A DNA stretch of 64,000 nt from Epiperipatus broadwayi (taxonomy: Eukaryota > Onychophora > Udeonychophora > Euonychophora > Peripatidae). The position numbers were made by a program, and so were the translations under genes. Positions 24,590-37,079 of the stretch are shown here, one piece after another. The notes beneath the pieces were generated by a model that saw only the letters and a program-made list of their open reading frames with translations, was not told the DNA's origin and did not search any database. Each line of letters opens with the position of its first letter. The first letter of the stretch is position 1. The stretch lies in the NCBI GenBank assembly GCA_028023455.1, contig JAQFVV010012509.1:744001-808000 (forward strand), read 5' to 3'.

Positions 24590-25040
24590 GATTTTTTTTA
24601 TTTTAAAAATGTTAATTTAATTTGAAAAAAATATATATAATTATTAAAAGTGATATTTTTTTTTTTTATTTGTTTTTTTTTTTTTTAAATAATAAAAAAT
24701 AAAAAATGGAGAGTGATGTTTGTATATATTTTTTATATTTATTGACCTTCATATTTAGTTTTTGGTGGGTGAATGTGATTTGTAAGTTTAAATCAAATTT
24801 ATAATATATTTCATTTTATAAATCCAAACCAAAACCCAACTAAGAAGAGGGGAGAACCAAAAACAGGAAGGAATTGGCCTTGCCCTTTTCATTTTTTCTC
24901 TTATAGATGGGATTTATTTTTTTTAAAAAAAAACACATTTTGGAAAAATAACTCTTACAAATATATTATTAAAAAAAAAAACTCTTTCTCTATAAAATTA
25001 CCCCCATAAAAAAAAAAGGGGGCCCCCTTCCCCCAAGGAT
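24590..25040. other. Homopolymer-dominated stretch, possible assembly artefact
   Basis: Long T-, A-, G- and C-runs alternate with text of doubled letters, e.g. CCAAACCAAAACCCAACTAA and GGGGGGCCCCCTTCCCCC after an A-run near 25,005-25,036. Such a pattern is unlike the rest of the window and is typical of unpolished or gap-filled sequence. No gene can be read through it. Confidence 0.45.
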
Positions 25041-25504
25041 ATCTTTTTGAAATCTTTCAACTTTTGAATTTAGTATTAAACTATTATTCTAAATTTATAA
25101 TCAAAATATTGTATAGAGCACTAATATTGTTTATCATGAATAAACTCTGTACTGTACAATTTCAGTATGAAAATCTCTATTTTGCTTTTGGATGACATAG
25201 TGTTCTATGATGTCATTAGTCTTACAAAATAGGAACCAAAATTTTTTGCTTTTAATTTTTTTAAGATCATTATAGTGAATAATTGATTGTAAATCAAAAG
25301 AGAGTGTACAAAGTGTTGATTATCACTAATGTGAATCCTCACATAACAGTCAAACACAAAGCAGGTTATAGGTGTACACTTGATCAATGCATGATCTCAT
25401 ACATATATAAATAAGTAATAAGCACAAAAATTTGAGTTTTATGATAATAATAAAATTTTTCTCTATGGTACAGGCTTTTTCATACCTGCATTCTAATAAG
25501 TAAT

Positions 25505-25656
25505 ATATAGGGGGTTTGAACTCGGACTTTCACACGCCCCACAACTATCCATGCTATCTCATATTGCCGATGTGTGTGATCAAGTGTGTCATCAGTATAA
25601 GATAGAATGGATAGTTGAGGGTCGTGTGAAAGTCTGAATTCAAACCCCCTAGATAA
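25505..25656. mobile_element. Foldback element, family J core
   Basis: AGGGGGTTTGAACTCGGACT at the left is mirrored by AGTCTGAATTCAAACCCCCT at the right, and CACAACTATCCATGCTATCT by AGATAGAATGGATAGTTGAG. The arms are about 60 bp with a short GATGTGTGTGATCAAG-type loop. The same end sequence bounds the family J repeats at 35.5-36.3 and 58.4-58.7 kb and part of the large palindrome at 32 kb. Confidence 0.7.
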
Positions 25657-25659
25657 TAA

Positions 25660-28000
25660 TAAAAACAAATTATAAATGAACAAATACAGAGTTATTCACA
25701 CTCAATTCTCTGCCCTCCTATTCTTTAATTTTAAATAAATTGAAGAAAATTTAATATTTGTTAAAAAAAGGACAATTAAACACCAGTTTAGTTTTCTCCC
25801 TTTTTTATTTAAAACTATAATATTTTTAAACTTCTTTATCACAGACTTTCTTTTTTCTTCCCAGGTGTACAAAACTTTGTTTTAACAATGATTGTATTTT
25901 TAAAAACATATTAAATGAATATTTGACAAGAGAGTTTTTTCAGAAATTTCATCTTTGTAAATTAAGAATGGATCCTTTTTAAAAAATTATAGTACGAGAG
26001 TTTACAAATCAATCTTTTGATGCTTTAAAACTCGATAAGAAATTTTGTTCCACGATTGATATTTAAAATTTGTTCTCATCAGTTAACTAGAAATAAACAA
26101 AAATTAAACATTGATTAAATTTCACAAATTCTGTCAACTTCCATGTTAATTTATCAAACCAACCTACAAAAAAGATTAATTTATAAATGATATCTGCATA
26201 ACTGTCATGAGTTTATAAGAGAATGCATTTAATAATTTAAATTGTAAACAAAAATAATAATCTTTAGTGTGAAGGGAAAGAGAAATATTTTTAAAAATTA
26301 CATATAATACTGTGAAAAATAGTATTTAAAAAGTTACAATAAACTGGTTTAAAATATTTTAAATTAAAGATAAATTTGATTATAAAAGGCATTATTTATG
26401 TATTAATCCAGCGGTGATGATCGACGCACAATCAAACATCATTTACAATCTTCTAAAAAGAAACTATATTAATTTTGTGAGTATTAGATAATATTTCGAT
26501 GAGGAGAAAGTTATTAGTCAAAATGTTGGTTTTGCTGCTAATTTTAAGCCCCCAAAATGGCAGTGTTTCATTCAGGATGGTCGAAAAAGAGTAGCGTAAT
26601 TCGAAGTAAGAAAGTTCAGTTCATAGCAGTGATGCTAAGAAACAACATTTTGTGAATGGACAGAATTTCATTATTAAATATATGTACTGTATATTATTTT
26701 TTGGGGGATTTGGTTACCACTTATAATAAATTTAGATTGTTAAAAGTTTCCTAGTTGGAAGATCACCACCCACCCACCCCTAAATGGTGTTTGTTTCATT
26801 TCCATTAAATGAAGTTATAGGTGGCCATTTTTCAAAATAAAAAATCTTTATAAGTTTAGATGGGGAAAGATAATTTCTCACAAAAAACGTAAATACATGC
26901 TAGCAATCATTTGTATCGTGTCCAGTAAATAAAATTATAAGTTGTCATTTCTCCAAATAAACATTGCCGGACTAATATGTATGTGAAATCTTACCGCCGG
27001 ACTTACCCGTAAATACCTATAAAAATATATTTATACTAAACAAAATTATCTCAAATTCACAAATTTAATATATATTAAATGATTTATTGTCAGAGTTCAT
27101 AAGTTCAAGTACCGGAAGTGGTAGAACTGGCTTGTGATCCATGCATTTGAAGCTGCAGAGTTTTCTTACGATTTTCTCATAAAAACAATTGGCATAAAAG
27201 GAAAAAATACTTTGGCACCACTTTGTATAGAATTAGTAAGAAAGCGAGAAACAAAACAATGTTATTCTTCTCAACACTGCTGTTCTTTACATTAAGAGTA
27301 ATAATACCATATTATATTTTAATTTTGATTTCTACCTATGACATTGAAAATATGGCAAGTTACAAACTATAGTCAAATAGTTATTACCTTATATTGTTCA
27401 ATAGCTTTGTAGTCAAAACTATAGATATTAATTATCCACACACAGATTAAGTGAATTGATTTTTTTTTTTAAATAATTTATGTTAGTCTTAAATTAAAAT
27501 TAATTTTAAAGACCATTTTAAAAATGTAAAAAACAATCAAATTTTTTAAAAGTCTTTTTACTAAAAATTTTAATTAATCTCTGGAAATTTAGAAGGCAAA
27601 TAACAAATGTCAGAATTATTATTACTGTATTTTTAAAATCATCTTTTCCCTGGCACTAACACCAGCAGATGTTCACTAGTTCCCCCACTCTTACTTGAAT
27701 CATTTGCTAATGTAAAATTGCAAGTTTTTCAACTGAACTAGCAAATGCTTTAAAGTTAATTAGTTGTGCAATGTTTAGTTGCACTCTAGAGAGGAACTGG
27801 ATTATTCACTTTATCATTTTTTTTGCTAATCATTTAAATTTGAAGTCATTTCCTCTCTTCAAGAGCTCCCTCTGCTGACTAAAATACTAACATAGTTATT
27901 TCAAGTATTTTTTTGTCATATAGTGTTGTTTGCAAACTAATTAAATTTACGTTCGTTTTTAATTTAAGCCTGTATGATTTGATGCAATGTTAGATTGGTA
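25660..28000. other. AT-rich sequence with weak internal duplication
   Basis: Two related ~55-bp words around 26,790-26,845 and 26,912-26,965 (…CCATTAAATGAAGTTATAGG / …CCAGTAAATAAAATTATAAG) suggest an old local duplication. No open frame or domain recognised. Confidence 0.4.
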
Positions 28001-28002
28001 GA

Positions 28003-28080
28003 TTCTGGGACTCAAGGTCCCTGGTTCAGCAGCCTAGCAAACTTCTTATGAACTTCCAAGCAATACATCATTTGACTTTT
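28003..28080 (+). mobile_element. SINE-F relic (degenerate tRNA-like)
   Basis: ATTGGTAGATTCTGGGACTC, CTGGTTCAGCAGCC and the tail word ACTTCTTATGAACTTCCAAG are shared with minus-strand relics at 43.70-43.81 and 49.73-49.85 kb (tail or body) and with 47.77-47.84 kb (body). The order A-box-like, B-box-like, tail is that of a tRNA-derived SINE, but all copies are heavily decayed. Confidence 0.4.
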
Positions 28081-31000
28081 TTTTTTAATTTTAAGTCTTT
28101 TGTTTTTGCTGTTTTTATATTCTAATTTTTAAAATATGTCTAATTACTAAATATTCTTTATTTGCACATTTTTAACAATACATATATTTGAGCAGACATT
28201 ATTAAAATTTTGCAATATTTAATCAGAAATAAGCATAAGTGAGAAGCAAATTTGGTGAGTAATTTCATAGTTATGTATTAATGGCTCAGCATCAGAGAAG
28301 TTAAGGAGCTCCCATAGTCAAAAAGCTTTTTTGTTTTTGCTATTTGTATTTATTTAATTAATTGTATGGATATTAATAACTCACATAACTGTTTAAATAA
28401 TTTTAGTGCGATTATTAATAACCATTTTGAAATTCTTAAGACATTATTTTAATTAAACTCTATCTTTATGTATATGAATTTAAAAAGAATGGGGAAGTAT
28501 GAAGGTGTTTATTGTATCTATAAAGATATTACATACGGGACAGAGAAAGATGAATAAATCCGTGTGTGTAAATTTTAAAAAATCAGATATATTAATCTTT
28601 AACTGAGGTTTAAAGTTTATATCTGTGCTAGAGATAATCTCTAGTTTCAAAAATGATTAGTAGTAATCATTAGTGTATTTATCTGAAATGGATGGTGTCA
28701 AAGTTGTAAGTGGAGGGAGTTTGATAATGGTAAATGAAAATATAACAATTCACAAATATAATAATTTTATCTTAATCACAAACTTCTTTTTCTACTTGAA
28801 TCTAATAAGAAGTGCTCCAAGAACCTTCAATACATCAGCAAACTAATTTATTATGTAATTTACTTTATGATATTTATGCAACAATAATTTAATGGCTTAT
28901 ACTAAATAGTATCCATAAATATAATGAAGCCACACTTTACAGTACATTTTGTTCTGTTCCAAGTTCCTCACATACATCATATATAGTATATAATAGTTCA
29001 CATTTTGTTGACAAATTTTGATTAGAATAGAATATATAATGTTTATTGAACTGCAAGTTACAGTATTTTTCAACAAGCACATGTATATAAACATATGCTT
29101 TTTTTTATCATATACAAATCAAAATTATAATATAAACAATTTTTTTTAAAATAATAATATTAATAGTAAATTAAGGGGAGACAGTTGCATAGAGTAATCT
29201 CGTTATCAAAAAAACTAAATCGCTCTAATTGTATTGATGTTTTAAGTCAGCATTAACTTTAAGTATGCTCTAAAATTTTATAAACTTTTAGCATTATGCA
29301 TAGAAAATATTTCAGAAAAGATAATAACAGATGAATAAAATATACATAAATCAAAGAAATTTTATTAATGAAGATAATTTTGCAGTACTCTGAGATGGAA
29401 AAATGGCTGCTAACATTTTTTTTTTTTTAATTATTTTTTTGATATTATCACACATAGCACTCAGAAATGAAAAATGGCTGCTCAAGTTTCATAAAATGCA
29501 TTAAATTTGTATATTTTAATGTTTTATTTTATTCACATTTTTGGTCATTTGTTTATTTTTTTTGGATAGTGTATAATTGAAGTCGTAGTTTGTGGTTTCA
29601 CTAAAACTTATTAATTTTATTTCAATTTTAGATAAGTTCTAATTTATGAAATATATTTTTAATAGCAAAATTACTTTAATTTTATTTATAATTTCTGTAT
29701 TATTATTTTATTTCAAAATGATTACGGCCATGGTCTGCATTTTCTGCCTAGGTCCTTTGAGAATTGTCTTTTATTTCAATGTATGTTTGCAATTGTATTT
29801 TAATAAATGTTGGAAAATTAATTTTATAAGTTTTATTTTTATTTGCTAAAGTGCTTTTAATATTTAATCAAATAGCAGTTTTATTATTATTTCCAAATGG
29901 TAACGCTCAAATAAATATCAGGAATTTATTGTTTAGTGGCACTTTGTCATTTCATTTTCATTCATATTGTTTTCTTGCAATTAAAATTATTTAACAAAAT
30001 AGTTAATACTGAAGTATTGTTTAATTAAAATAATTTTGACTGGACTCACTAATATTATCATCAGGAAATATTTCAGTGATCTACCTTAATTGCATATTCT
30101 ATTTCTATATTAAGAAGATTAGGAAATATTTCCCCTTAATATGTGATATTGAAAGTGATCAATACATTAACCACAATGTATAATACCAGGTCAAATCATA
30201 TAGATCATGAGTTACATCATATGAAATAGTCCATGTACTTAATATATGGACCAGACTATTACCACACACTATTTAAACAAATACAAAAAAAAAAAAAAAC
30301 ATAATTTATTTACAAACTGTTAGTAATATAAATGTCATAAAATAAATTTTCTTCTACAGTAAACAGACTTTCATTACCAATTGTTTATCAATTAGATATT
30401 CATTAAATACTATACATACCTAAAATTATAATTTCTAATTCAACTGCATTTTATGGACAGTTATGACTTAATCTAGTGGAATATGATTAAATAGTAATTA
30501 TATTTAGCTAATAGACACTTCTACTCTATCATTTAATTTATGTTTCACTAGCATGTGTGGAAATACAAATATAAATTATAATACTTATAATACATTTTGT
30601 AAAATTCCCAAGGTTTATTCTGATTAATATTAAATGTTAACCTTTTAATCATATCTTATCCTATAAATATAATTATATGATCAAGTATATTTACCATTAA
30701 ATAACTTCTTAGGTCTTTAATAAATTATGGATTCTTCCCATGAATTTCAATGCTCATAAATATAATTCATTCATTCAGATATCTCTAGCTTCATAGCCAA
30801 CATATATATATATATGCCGAGAATGAAATTAGTCTCTCAAGAACACCTCTAGTACAAATCTTGGTAAATCTATTTTCACTTAAACATATTTATTTTTTAG
30901 TAATAATTGAAAGGTTGCTAGTCTTTCACATGTGCCTACCATTGTCTCAGAGACAGCCAACCAGATTTTAAACAGCTGACTTAAGAATGATCAGGCCTTG

Positions 31001-31870
31001 ACACCTGACAGAGATTTTGATAAGAAAAGGATGATACCAACCTTTTCTCTACTTTACTTTTATATATATAAGCCAGTCTTAAGCATCTTGGCCTAAAAAC
31101 TTGAAGATAATAAACACATTCATTTATTACTCACTGAGTTTTTAATTTACAATATTACAGCGTGAAATCTTATAATGATATTAATTGTAAGAGGTGGCTT
31201 ACATGAGTCCAACTCTCTTTTACCAACTCAAATTTAATTACCTTCGATGATTCTGTGGATCTAACCCAAATTTATGAAATCATTAATAAACTTACGTCAT
31301 AGATGTAGTACACATTTAATTATACAAACTAATGTTCTAGTTCAAACTCATGTCAAAGTATATTTCAGAGCAATTAATGCAGATCAAATTACATACAAGA
31401 TGATTCCATTATATTTAAAATAATAATGTGTTAATTTGAAATGATAGTGATTACTTTGCTGTTTTTTTTTTGCTGATAGTCATTTATTTTAATATTTAAA
31501 TGTTTTCACACACATGCGCACATAATGTATTTAAAATGACTATTGTGCTCACAGATTAGTTTTAAAATATTATTAGACTATAACAATTTTTTTTACTGTC
31601 TATTTATAAGACTTTTAATTAGTTTTTTTTTATAGAGGAGATACTGACTTCTAAATAAATATTTTAAATAAAAATTTAAATTAATTCTACAAAAGAAAAT
31701 AAGCAAATTTTGTTTTCCACACTCTTTAAATACAACTTTAAAAGAATAATAAACTTATATAAATTAAATGATCATCATCGCCACATCCTCTAACTCTATT
31801 TAAAATCAGAAACCAAAATCATTTGCTTGCTTTCTTATCAATCAATTAAATAATTTATAATAAATACATA
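28081..31870. other. AT-rich sequence, nothing recognised
   Basis: Frames at 28,897-29,094 and 29,646-29,849 are low complexity and carry no domain. A poly(A) run of about 16 lies near 30,284-30,299. The segment 30,900-31,100 has more even base composition but no motif I can name. Confidence 0.4.
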
Positions 31871-32744
31871 GGTACTGTGGTATTAGAGCTGCAACATGAA
31901 GAATTATAATCGTTTAATCATTAAATTAATTAGGTTATTAAATCAAAAACATATTTTAAAATCTACATTAAAAAAAAACAATTTAACAAAAAAAAAAAAA
32001 TACGAAAAGCATTAATGTGAAGAATAGTTAACATGCATGTTTAAATCAAATTGAGGGTGTGTTTGCACGTGCATATTCTGCACAATCTATTTTAATACAT
32101 TGTACAGACTTACACCTGCATTTATATATGTAATATATGCAGGATTCAAACTCAGACTTTCACACGACCTACAACTCTCAATACCATCTTATATTGCTGA
32201 CTCACCTGATCACACACATGTTGAAAAAATAAATAATCACCAATATACGTATTTCGTGCTAACCCAGCACTCATCAGTTGGTTCAGATTACCATCTCCAC
32301 ACATATATACAATTACTACTCAGTTTTATATTAAGATAACCAATCTTCATACTTTAATGAGTGCTGGTTTAGTACGAAATACGTATATTGGTGATTATTT
32401 ATCTTTTCAACATGCGTGTGATCAGGTGAGTCAGCAATATAAGATGGCACTGAGAGTTGTAGGTTATGTGAAAGTCTGAGATATATTACATATATAAATG
32501 AAGGTGTAAGCCTGTACAATGTATTAAAATAGATTATACAGAATATGCACGTGCAAACACACACTCAATTTGATTTAAACACGCATTTTAACTATTCTTC
32601 ACATTAATGCTTTTCGTATTTTTTTTTTAAATTGTTTTTTTTTTAAATGTAGATTTTAAAATATGTTTTTGATTTAATAACCTAATCAATTTAATGATTA
32701 AACGATTATAATTCTTCATGTCGGAGCTCTAATACCACAGTACC
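31871..32744. repeat. 874-bp near-palindrome (inverted duplication)
   Basis: Left arm 31,871-32,274 starts GGTACTGTGGTATTAGAGCT; right arm 32,357-32,744 ends AGCTCTAATACCACAGTACC. The roughly 390-400 bp arms pair almost throughout, with small length differences in A/T runs, around an 82-bp spacer. The inner half of each arm is a family J repeat (AACCCAGCACTCAT / ATGAGTGCTGGTTTAG and ACTTTCACACGACC / GTTATGTGAAAGTCTGA). The outer ~230 bp are not seen elsewhere, so the duplication copied flanking sequence as well. Mirror-image open frames (32,100-32,339 plus; 32,331-32,564 minus) are a consequence of this symmetry. Confidence 0.85.
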
Positions 32745-34080
32745 AATACTTAGTTTAAATATGATAAAATATATTTTAGCTTCAAAAATAAGATATTTTT
32801 AGAGGTCATCATAAAAGAAACAACAAATTAAATTATTAAGGTTTTTGAAATCAGTTTAATCTCTACGTGGTTTTTTTCTTTCATAATCTTAGCACTTATG
32901 CATATAAAACAGTAGAGAAATGTTTTGAGCCAGAGTGCTTTCTGCAGTTCATTGTCAGGATTTAAATTAAGCTAACATTTTTATTTTGATGACATACACG
33001 ATTTGATTTATTTTATTATTCCTTTTTTTCTTTTTCAAGTCAAAGATAACACCTAGACATGATGGAATTTTCTCTCTCCTGCTTATAGTTTTGTTTAAGG
33101 CAGTTTTGTATAAATATTTGCTAGTTAGCCAACATTTTCTTCAGTTATATTCTCAGTTGATATTTCTTTAAAAATTTCAGATACACAAATGTTGGATCCA
33201 AAGTAGACTCATGGATGCCAGAAGGAAAGTCAGCATAATAATGAATGGTTCAATAAAGTTTTAAAAGTGAAACATTCTGGACTAAGATTAAAAAAACTTT
33301 CTCAAGAAAAACCTGCCTTTATATATTGTTGACCTTGTTTTTGACACCTTACTAAATACAAAAAACACTTTAATTATTCAATTGAATAAATTGGGGGTGG
33401 GGGTGGAAGCTAATTTATCTCTATCTAATTATACTTTGTTTTCTAATTCTATTATTTCCAAACCAAAAATGCAATCTTGAAAATTTTAAATAAATATTAA
33501 TCTTTTTAATCTCATATTTTTTATTTAAACCAAAATGAAATGTTTCAATCAAACTTTAGTTTTAAATTTATTTTCCTTTAATTTTAATATACCTAATTAT
33601 AATGTTTTTGCAATAAAGACTCACTCCAATATAAATTTAAATATACATTCTTCTTTTAAGTACACTTTTCTAATTCTAAATTTTAAATCTCTGATCAGAA
33701 AAATGACATATACTATTTTAATATTTTAAAAATTTATTTAGTTTTTCTTAAATTTAATTCATTTATAATAAAAATCTACTACATTATTACTTACAATTTA
33801 TTCTAACATTTTATTTTTATTAATTTTCTTTAAAAAAAATTAAGTACTTACATATTAGTCCTGATTAGATTTGCTACATCTTTTCACATTTGTATCAATC
33901 CACAGATAACATTCTAATCTTGTGATCTGAGCAAATAATGTGTACACTTGTATGAAGTTAAAATGATAAATTTGCCAAACAGTCCACGTGTACATGGCAT
34001 TTTTTCACAAGATTTACTAAGTTATTAGTAGTCTGAATACATATGTGAAAAGGCAGTTCTAATATGACAGAAATTGTACC
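32745..34080. other. AT-rich sequence; weak terminal-exon-like signal rejected
   Basis: A pyrimidine-rich tract ending in CAG at about 33,177-33,180 is followed by a short frame and AATAAAG at about 33,251. Without homology this is not enough to call an exon. The rest is AT-rich. Confidence 0.35.
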
Positions 34081-34089
34081 AGACTGAAT

Positions 34090-34420
34090 CTAACAATACT
34101 AAAAATATGAATTTCAGTCAGAAAATATAAAATAAGACATGGAATATTAATTTGCAACAATAATAAGGATATGAGTTTCACCCAAAAATGAATCTTCAAA
34201 AGTACATTTTTAACAATACTAAAAATATGAGTTTCACACAGAGAATATAAAATACAACATTGAATACGAGTTTCACACAAAAAATATAAAATGACACAGA
34301 ATATTAATTTTTAACAGTACTAAAAATATTAATTTCAACCAAAAATCAATCTCAAAAAGTACATTTTTACAATAGTAAAAATATTGATTTAACATAAAAA
34401 ATGTAAAATATGATATGCCA
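34090..34420. repeat. Degenerate tandem array based on ACAATACTAAAAATATGA
   Basis: AATACTAAAAATATGA-like words recur at about 34,096, 34,216, 34,318 and 34,374. Each is followed by a TTTCA-ACA word and then AAAATATAAAATA. Spacing is 60-120 bp and irregular. An old, eroded array. Confidence 0.5.
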
Positions 34421-34672
34421 TTATGCAATTCCCAAATGTAACTTTAAATATGGATAAAACAATCACTAAATTATAAAATACCCGAAAACATTACAAAAAA
34501 CAATAAAATATACACATACGGAACTTCTTGTGTAATCTATACCAGGAATTATCATAATGAAATCATCAATATGTCCATTCTATTTTATTTTAAGAGAGAT
34601 TTTTTCCCTCCAAATGGAGACTAAAAATAAAATTTTATTTTTCCCAAAATGCATACTTACTTAACACATAAT

Positions 34673-34821
34673 TGTAATTATAAATTTATTAAACGCTCAC
34701 TATTATTTCAGTAATAGTTTTAACAAGGCTGTAAACCTTAGCAATGAGCGTCTGAAAAAATCGTCACTAGGGACCTCTGTAGGTCTTTAAAACACATGCT
34801 TACGCTATGAAGAAAAGAGAG
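34673..34821 (+). repeat. 149-bp direct repeat, unit 1
   Basis: The unit runs from TGTAATTATAAATTTATTAA to GAAGAAAAGAGAG and is repeated at 34,931-35,079 with one visible change (CCTTAGCAATG / CCTTAACAATG). It contains ACAAGGCTGTAAACCTTAGC and GTCACTAGGGACCTCTGTAG. The near-identity shows that the duplication is recent. Confidence 0.85.
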
Positions 34822-34930
34822 AATCCCTTCCACAATTCTTATAATACATTAATACTCGCGAAATCTTACGATTTACTATGAGTTAATGAAAAGATCTTAT
34901 AGTAAGAAATATATTACGATAATTTAAAGT

Positions 34931-35079
34931 TGTAATTATAAATTTATTAAACGCTCACTATTATTTCAGTAATAGTTTTAACAAGGCTGTAAACCTTAAC
35001 AATGAGCGTCTGAAAAAATCGTCACTAGGGACCTCTGTAGGTCTTTAAAACACATGCTTACGCTATGAAGAAAAGAGAG
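34931..35079 (+). repeat. 149-bp direct repeat, unit 2, abutting an inverted partial copy
   Basis: Second unit, 258 bp downstream of the first. It is followed immediately (35,079-35,139) by an inverted copy of its middle part (GGTCCCTAGTGACGATTTTT ... CAGCCTTGTTAAAACTA), so 34,972-35,139 can form a ~61-bp stem with a 44-nt loop. The inverted copy has the TTAGC variant of unit 1, so it probably derives from unit 1. Confidence 0.85.
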
Positions 35080-35484
35080 GTCCCTAGTGACGATTTTTTC
35101 AGACGCTCATTGCTAAGGTTTACAGCCTTGTTAAAACTATTAACACATAATTGTATTTGTGGTTCACATGAAAATGATAGCAACCAGCATTTCATAATTC
35201 ATTACTTTTATAGGCCTTCCAACAGTCAGAATAAATCATCAATCCCTCTTCCACATTTTATTTGCTCTATGATTATCATAAAAAAACATTCACCAGTCTC
35301 CCTGCACAAGCCACCAAACATCCATTGTTCAGGAAAAATTTGTCCAGCTTGGTTTTTCACTATATCTAAATATTTAATAGGCAATATCCATTTCTCGAAT
35401 ATCTGAGTTTAAAACCTAAATCTTTCTACTGAAAGTGGTAGACTGACTTAAATTTATGTATATACTATCATAACAATAATATTA

Positions 35485-35822
35485 ACAACAATAATATTGG
35501 CATCAGCATAGGATTTGGGCATTTCATCATAAGATTTTCGATTGTATGGATGGCTGAAGAGTTGAAGGCTGGAATAGATTGAAGCCTGTCCATTAAATTA
35601 TGAAGATTTGCTATCCTAATATAAACTGAGCACTGATTGTATACATGTGTGTGGGAGATGATGATCTGGACTAATTGATGAGTACTGGTTCAGCATGAAA
35701 CACGATATTAGTGATTATTTATCTTTTCTATATATGTGTGATCATGGGTATCAGTGGTAAGAGATAGTGTGAAAGTTGAAGGGTGCTTGAAAGTCTGCGT
35801 TCAAATCCCCTATATTTACAAT
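35485..35822. mobile_element. Family J repeat, copy 1
   Basis: Begins ATAATATTGGCATCAGCATA, continues with GAAGAGTTGAAGGCTGG and TGATGAGTACTGGTTCAGCA, and ends GTTCAAATCCCCTATAT. A second copy in the same orientation starts 476 bp downstream and a third is at 58.40 kb. The closing GTTCAAATCCCC is B-box-like. On the minus strand a partial frame resembles those of the other copies but contains several stops here. Confidence 0.7.
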
Positions 35823-35960
35823 TAAGCTCCAGGTATAGAAAGAATGCCTGTATTTCAAATATTACACATTAAGCTTTCATCCTGCCCATCCCTCTTTTAT
35901 GTATTTAAATTGATAATATCCTATACATGAGAGGGCAGAGTGACTTGAGGTTAACATGGG

Positions 35961-36284
35961 CATAACAATAATATTGGCATCAGCATGGGATTTGGGCATT
36001 CCATCATCAAATCTTCAATTGTATGAATGGCTAAAGAGTTGAAGGCTGGAGTAGATTGAAGCCTACCCATTAAATTATGAAGATTTGCTATCTTAATATA
36101 AACTAAACACTGATTATATATGTGCATGGTAGATGATGATCTGGACCACCTGATGAGTGCTGGTTCGGGATGAAATATGAATATTGGTGATTATTTACTT
36201 TTCTATATGTATATAAGTATGTATGAGATAGTGAGGCTAGTTGAAAGGTCCTTGCAAGACTGTGTTCAAATCCCCTATATATAC
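35961..36284. mobile_element. Family J repeat, copy 2
   Basis: Direct repeat of 35,485-35,822: ATAATATTGGCATCAGCATG through CTGATGAGTGCTGGTTCGGG to GTTCAAATCCCCTATAT. The minus strand is open for 80 codons and includes NNHQYSYFIPNQHSSGGPDH, matching in spirit the frames in the palindrome arms and at 58.4 kb. The shared 5' extension shows that the two neighbours arose by local duplication or are full-length copies of the same element. Confidence 0.7.
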
Positions 36285-36354
36285 TATCAAACTTTTGAAA
36301 GAAATCCACATATTGTGATACACATGTGGTATTTTTTCTTCCCACTTATATATA

Positions 36355-36560
36355 TTTGTAAAGGTTAAGCACTAAGTTGGAAGCCCCTTAAGGGTTCTTG
36401 GATTATTTTCTCAATTCAATAGTTTATAAGATTATAAAGTGCAGATGAGGAGCATTATGAAATGGCTTGATTAGTTATATACTTACTTCCAGCATAGTGC
36501 TTAATCTTTTCATGTATATTCATTGTATGTGAAGTTAAGAAATATTTATTAGGTATACTA
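36355..36560. mobile_element. MITE-G copy 1
   Basis: GTTAAGCACTAAGTTGGAAG (36,363-36,382) is mirrored by CTTCCAGCATAGTGCTTAAT (about 36,486-36,505). The middle carries TTTATAAGATTATAAAGTG. Two relatives lie about 665 bp and 1,330 bp downstream. Confidence 0.55.
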
Positions 36561-37079
36561 ATCTGGACAAAAATCATCATTTATTGTGAGATATTTGGGG
36601 TTTACACAATACCATATATATGTATACTCGATTATGAAAACATTCAAACTTTAATTAAAACTAACTATGCAATTGTGGTATTTATAAGAAGGCTATCATA
36701 ATTAATGGGATGATTCACTTGCTTAAACTTCTATCAGATCTGAGAAATGGAGATTGTCCGTGATATTTATATAATAAAGCAACCATAAGAAAGTTATTAA
36801 CAAAAAAAGAAAACAGCATCTAGTTATCGAGTAAAGGGAATATATACATGTCTTATTTGAATTTGAATAAAGCCCCTACATCATAATCTCACCGTTTAAA
36901 TAGAGCAACGAACTTAGTCAATCTATAAGAGTTAAGATTCTGGTGGATCTCACCAACAGGGCACTCAGCTGTGTTTAAATTGCAAAAAAAAAAAACTATT
37001 TTATGTCACAGAAGTGAAAAACATTTCACAATCAAATTATGTACATATATATAGTAAATGAGGCCAGTCTGATATCTTT

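Larger units (their letters stand above)
34661..35155. mobile_element. Composite insertion between 16-bp direct repeats
   Basis: TTAACACATAATTGTA occurs exactly at 34,661-34,676 and at 35,140-35,155, bracketing the two direct 149-bp units and the inverted piece. This looks like a target-site duplication around a 463-bp insertion. Alternatively it could be the trace of a template-switch rearrangement. No coding frame explains it: the 113-codon plus-strand frame from 35,065 spans the inverted piece and ordinary AT-rich flank. Confidence 0.55.

Noticed and set aside
32100-32564. Mirror-image gene pair
   Set aside because: Both frames lie in the arms of the 874-bp near-palindrome and reflect its symmetry.
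33180-33260. Terminal-exon-like signal (pyrimidine tract, CAG, short frame, AATAAAG)
   Set aside because: Such signals are frequent by chance in AT-rich sequence, and the ATGGATGCCAGAAGG word overlaps family C repeat vocabulary.
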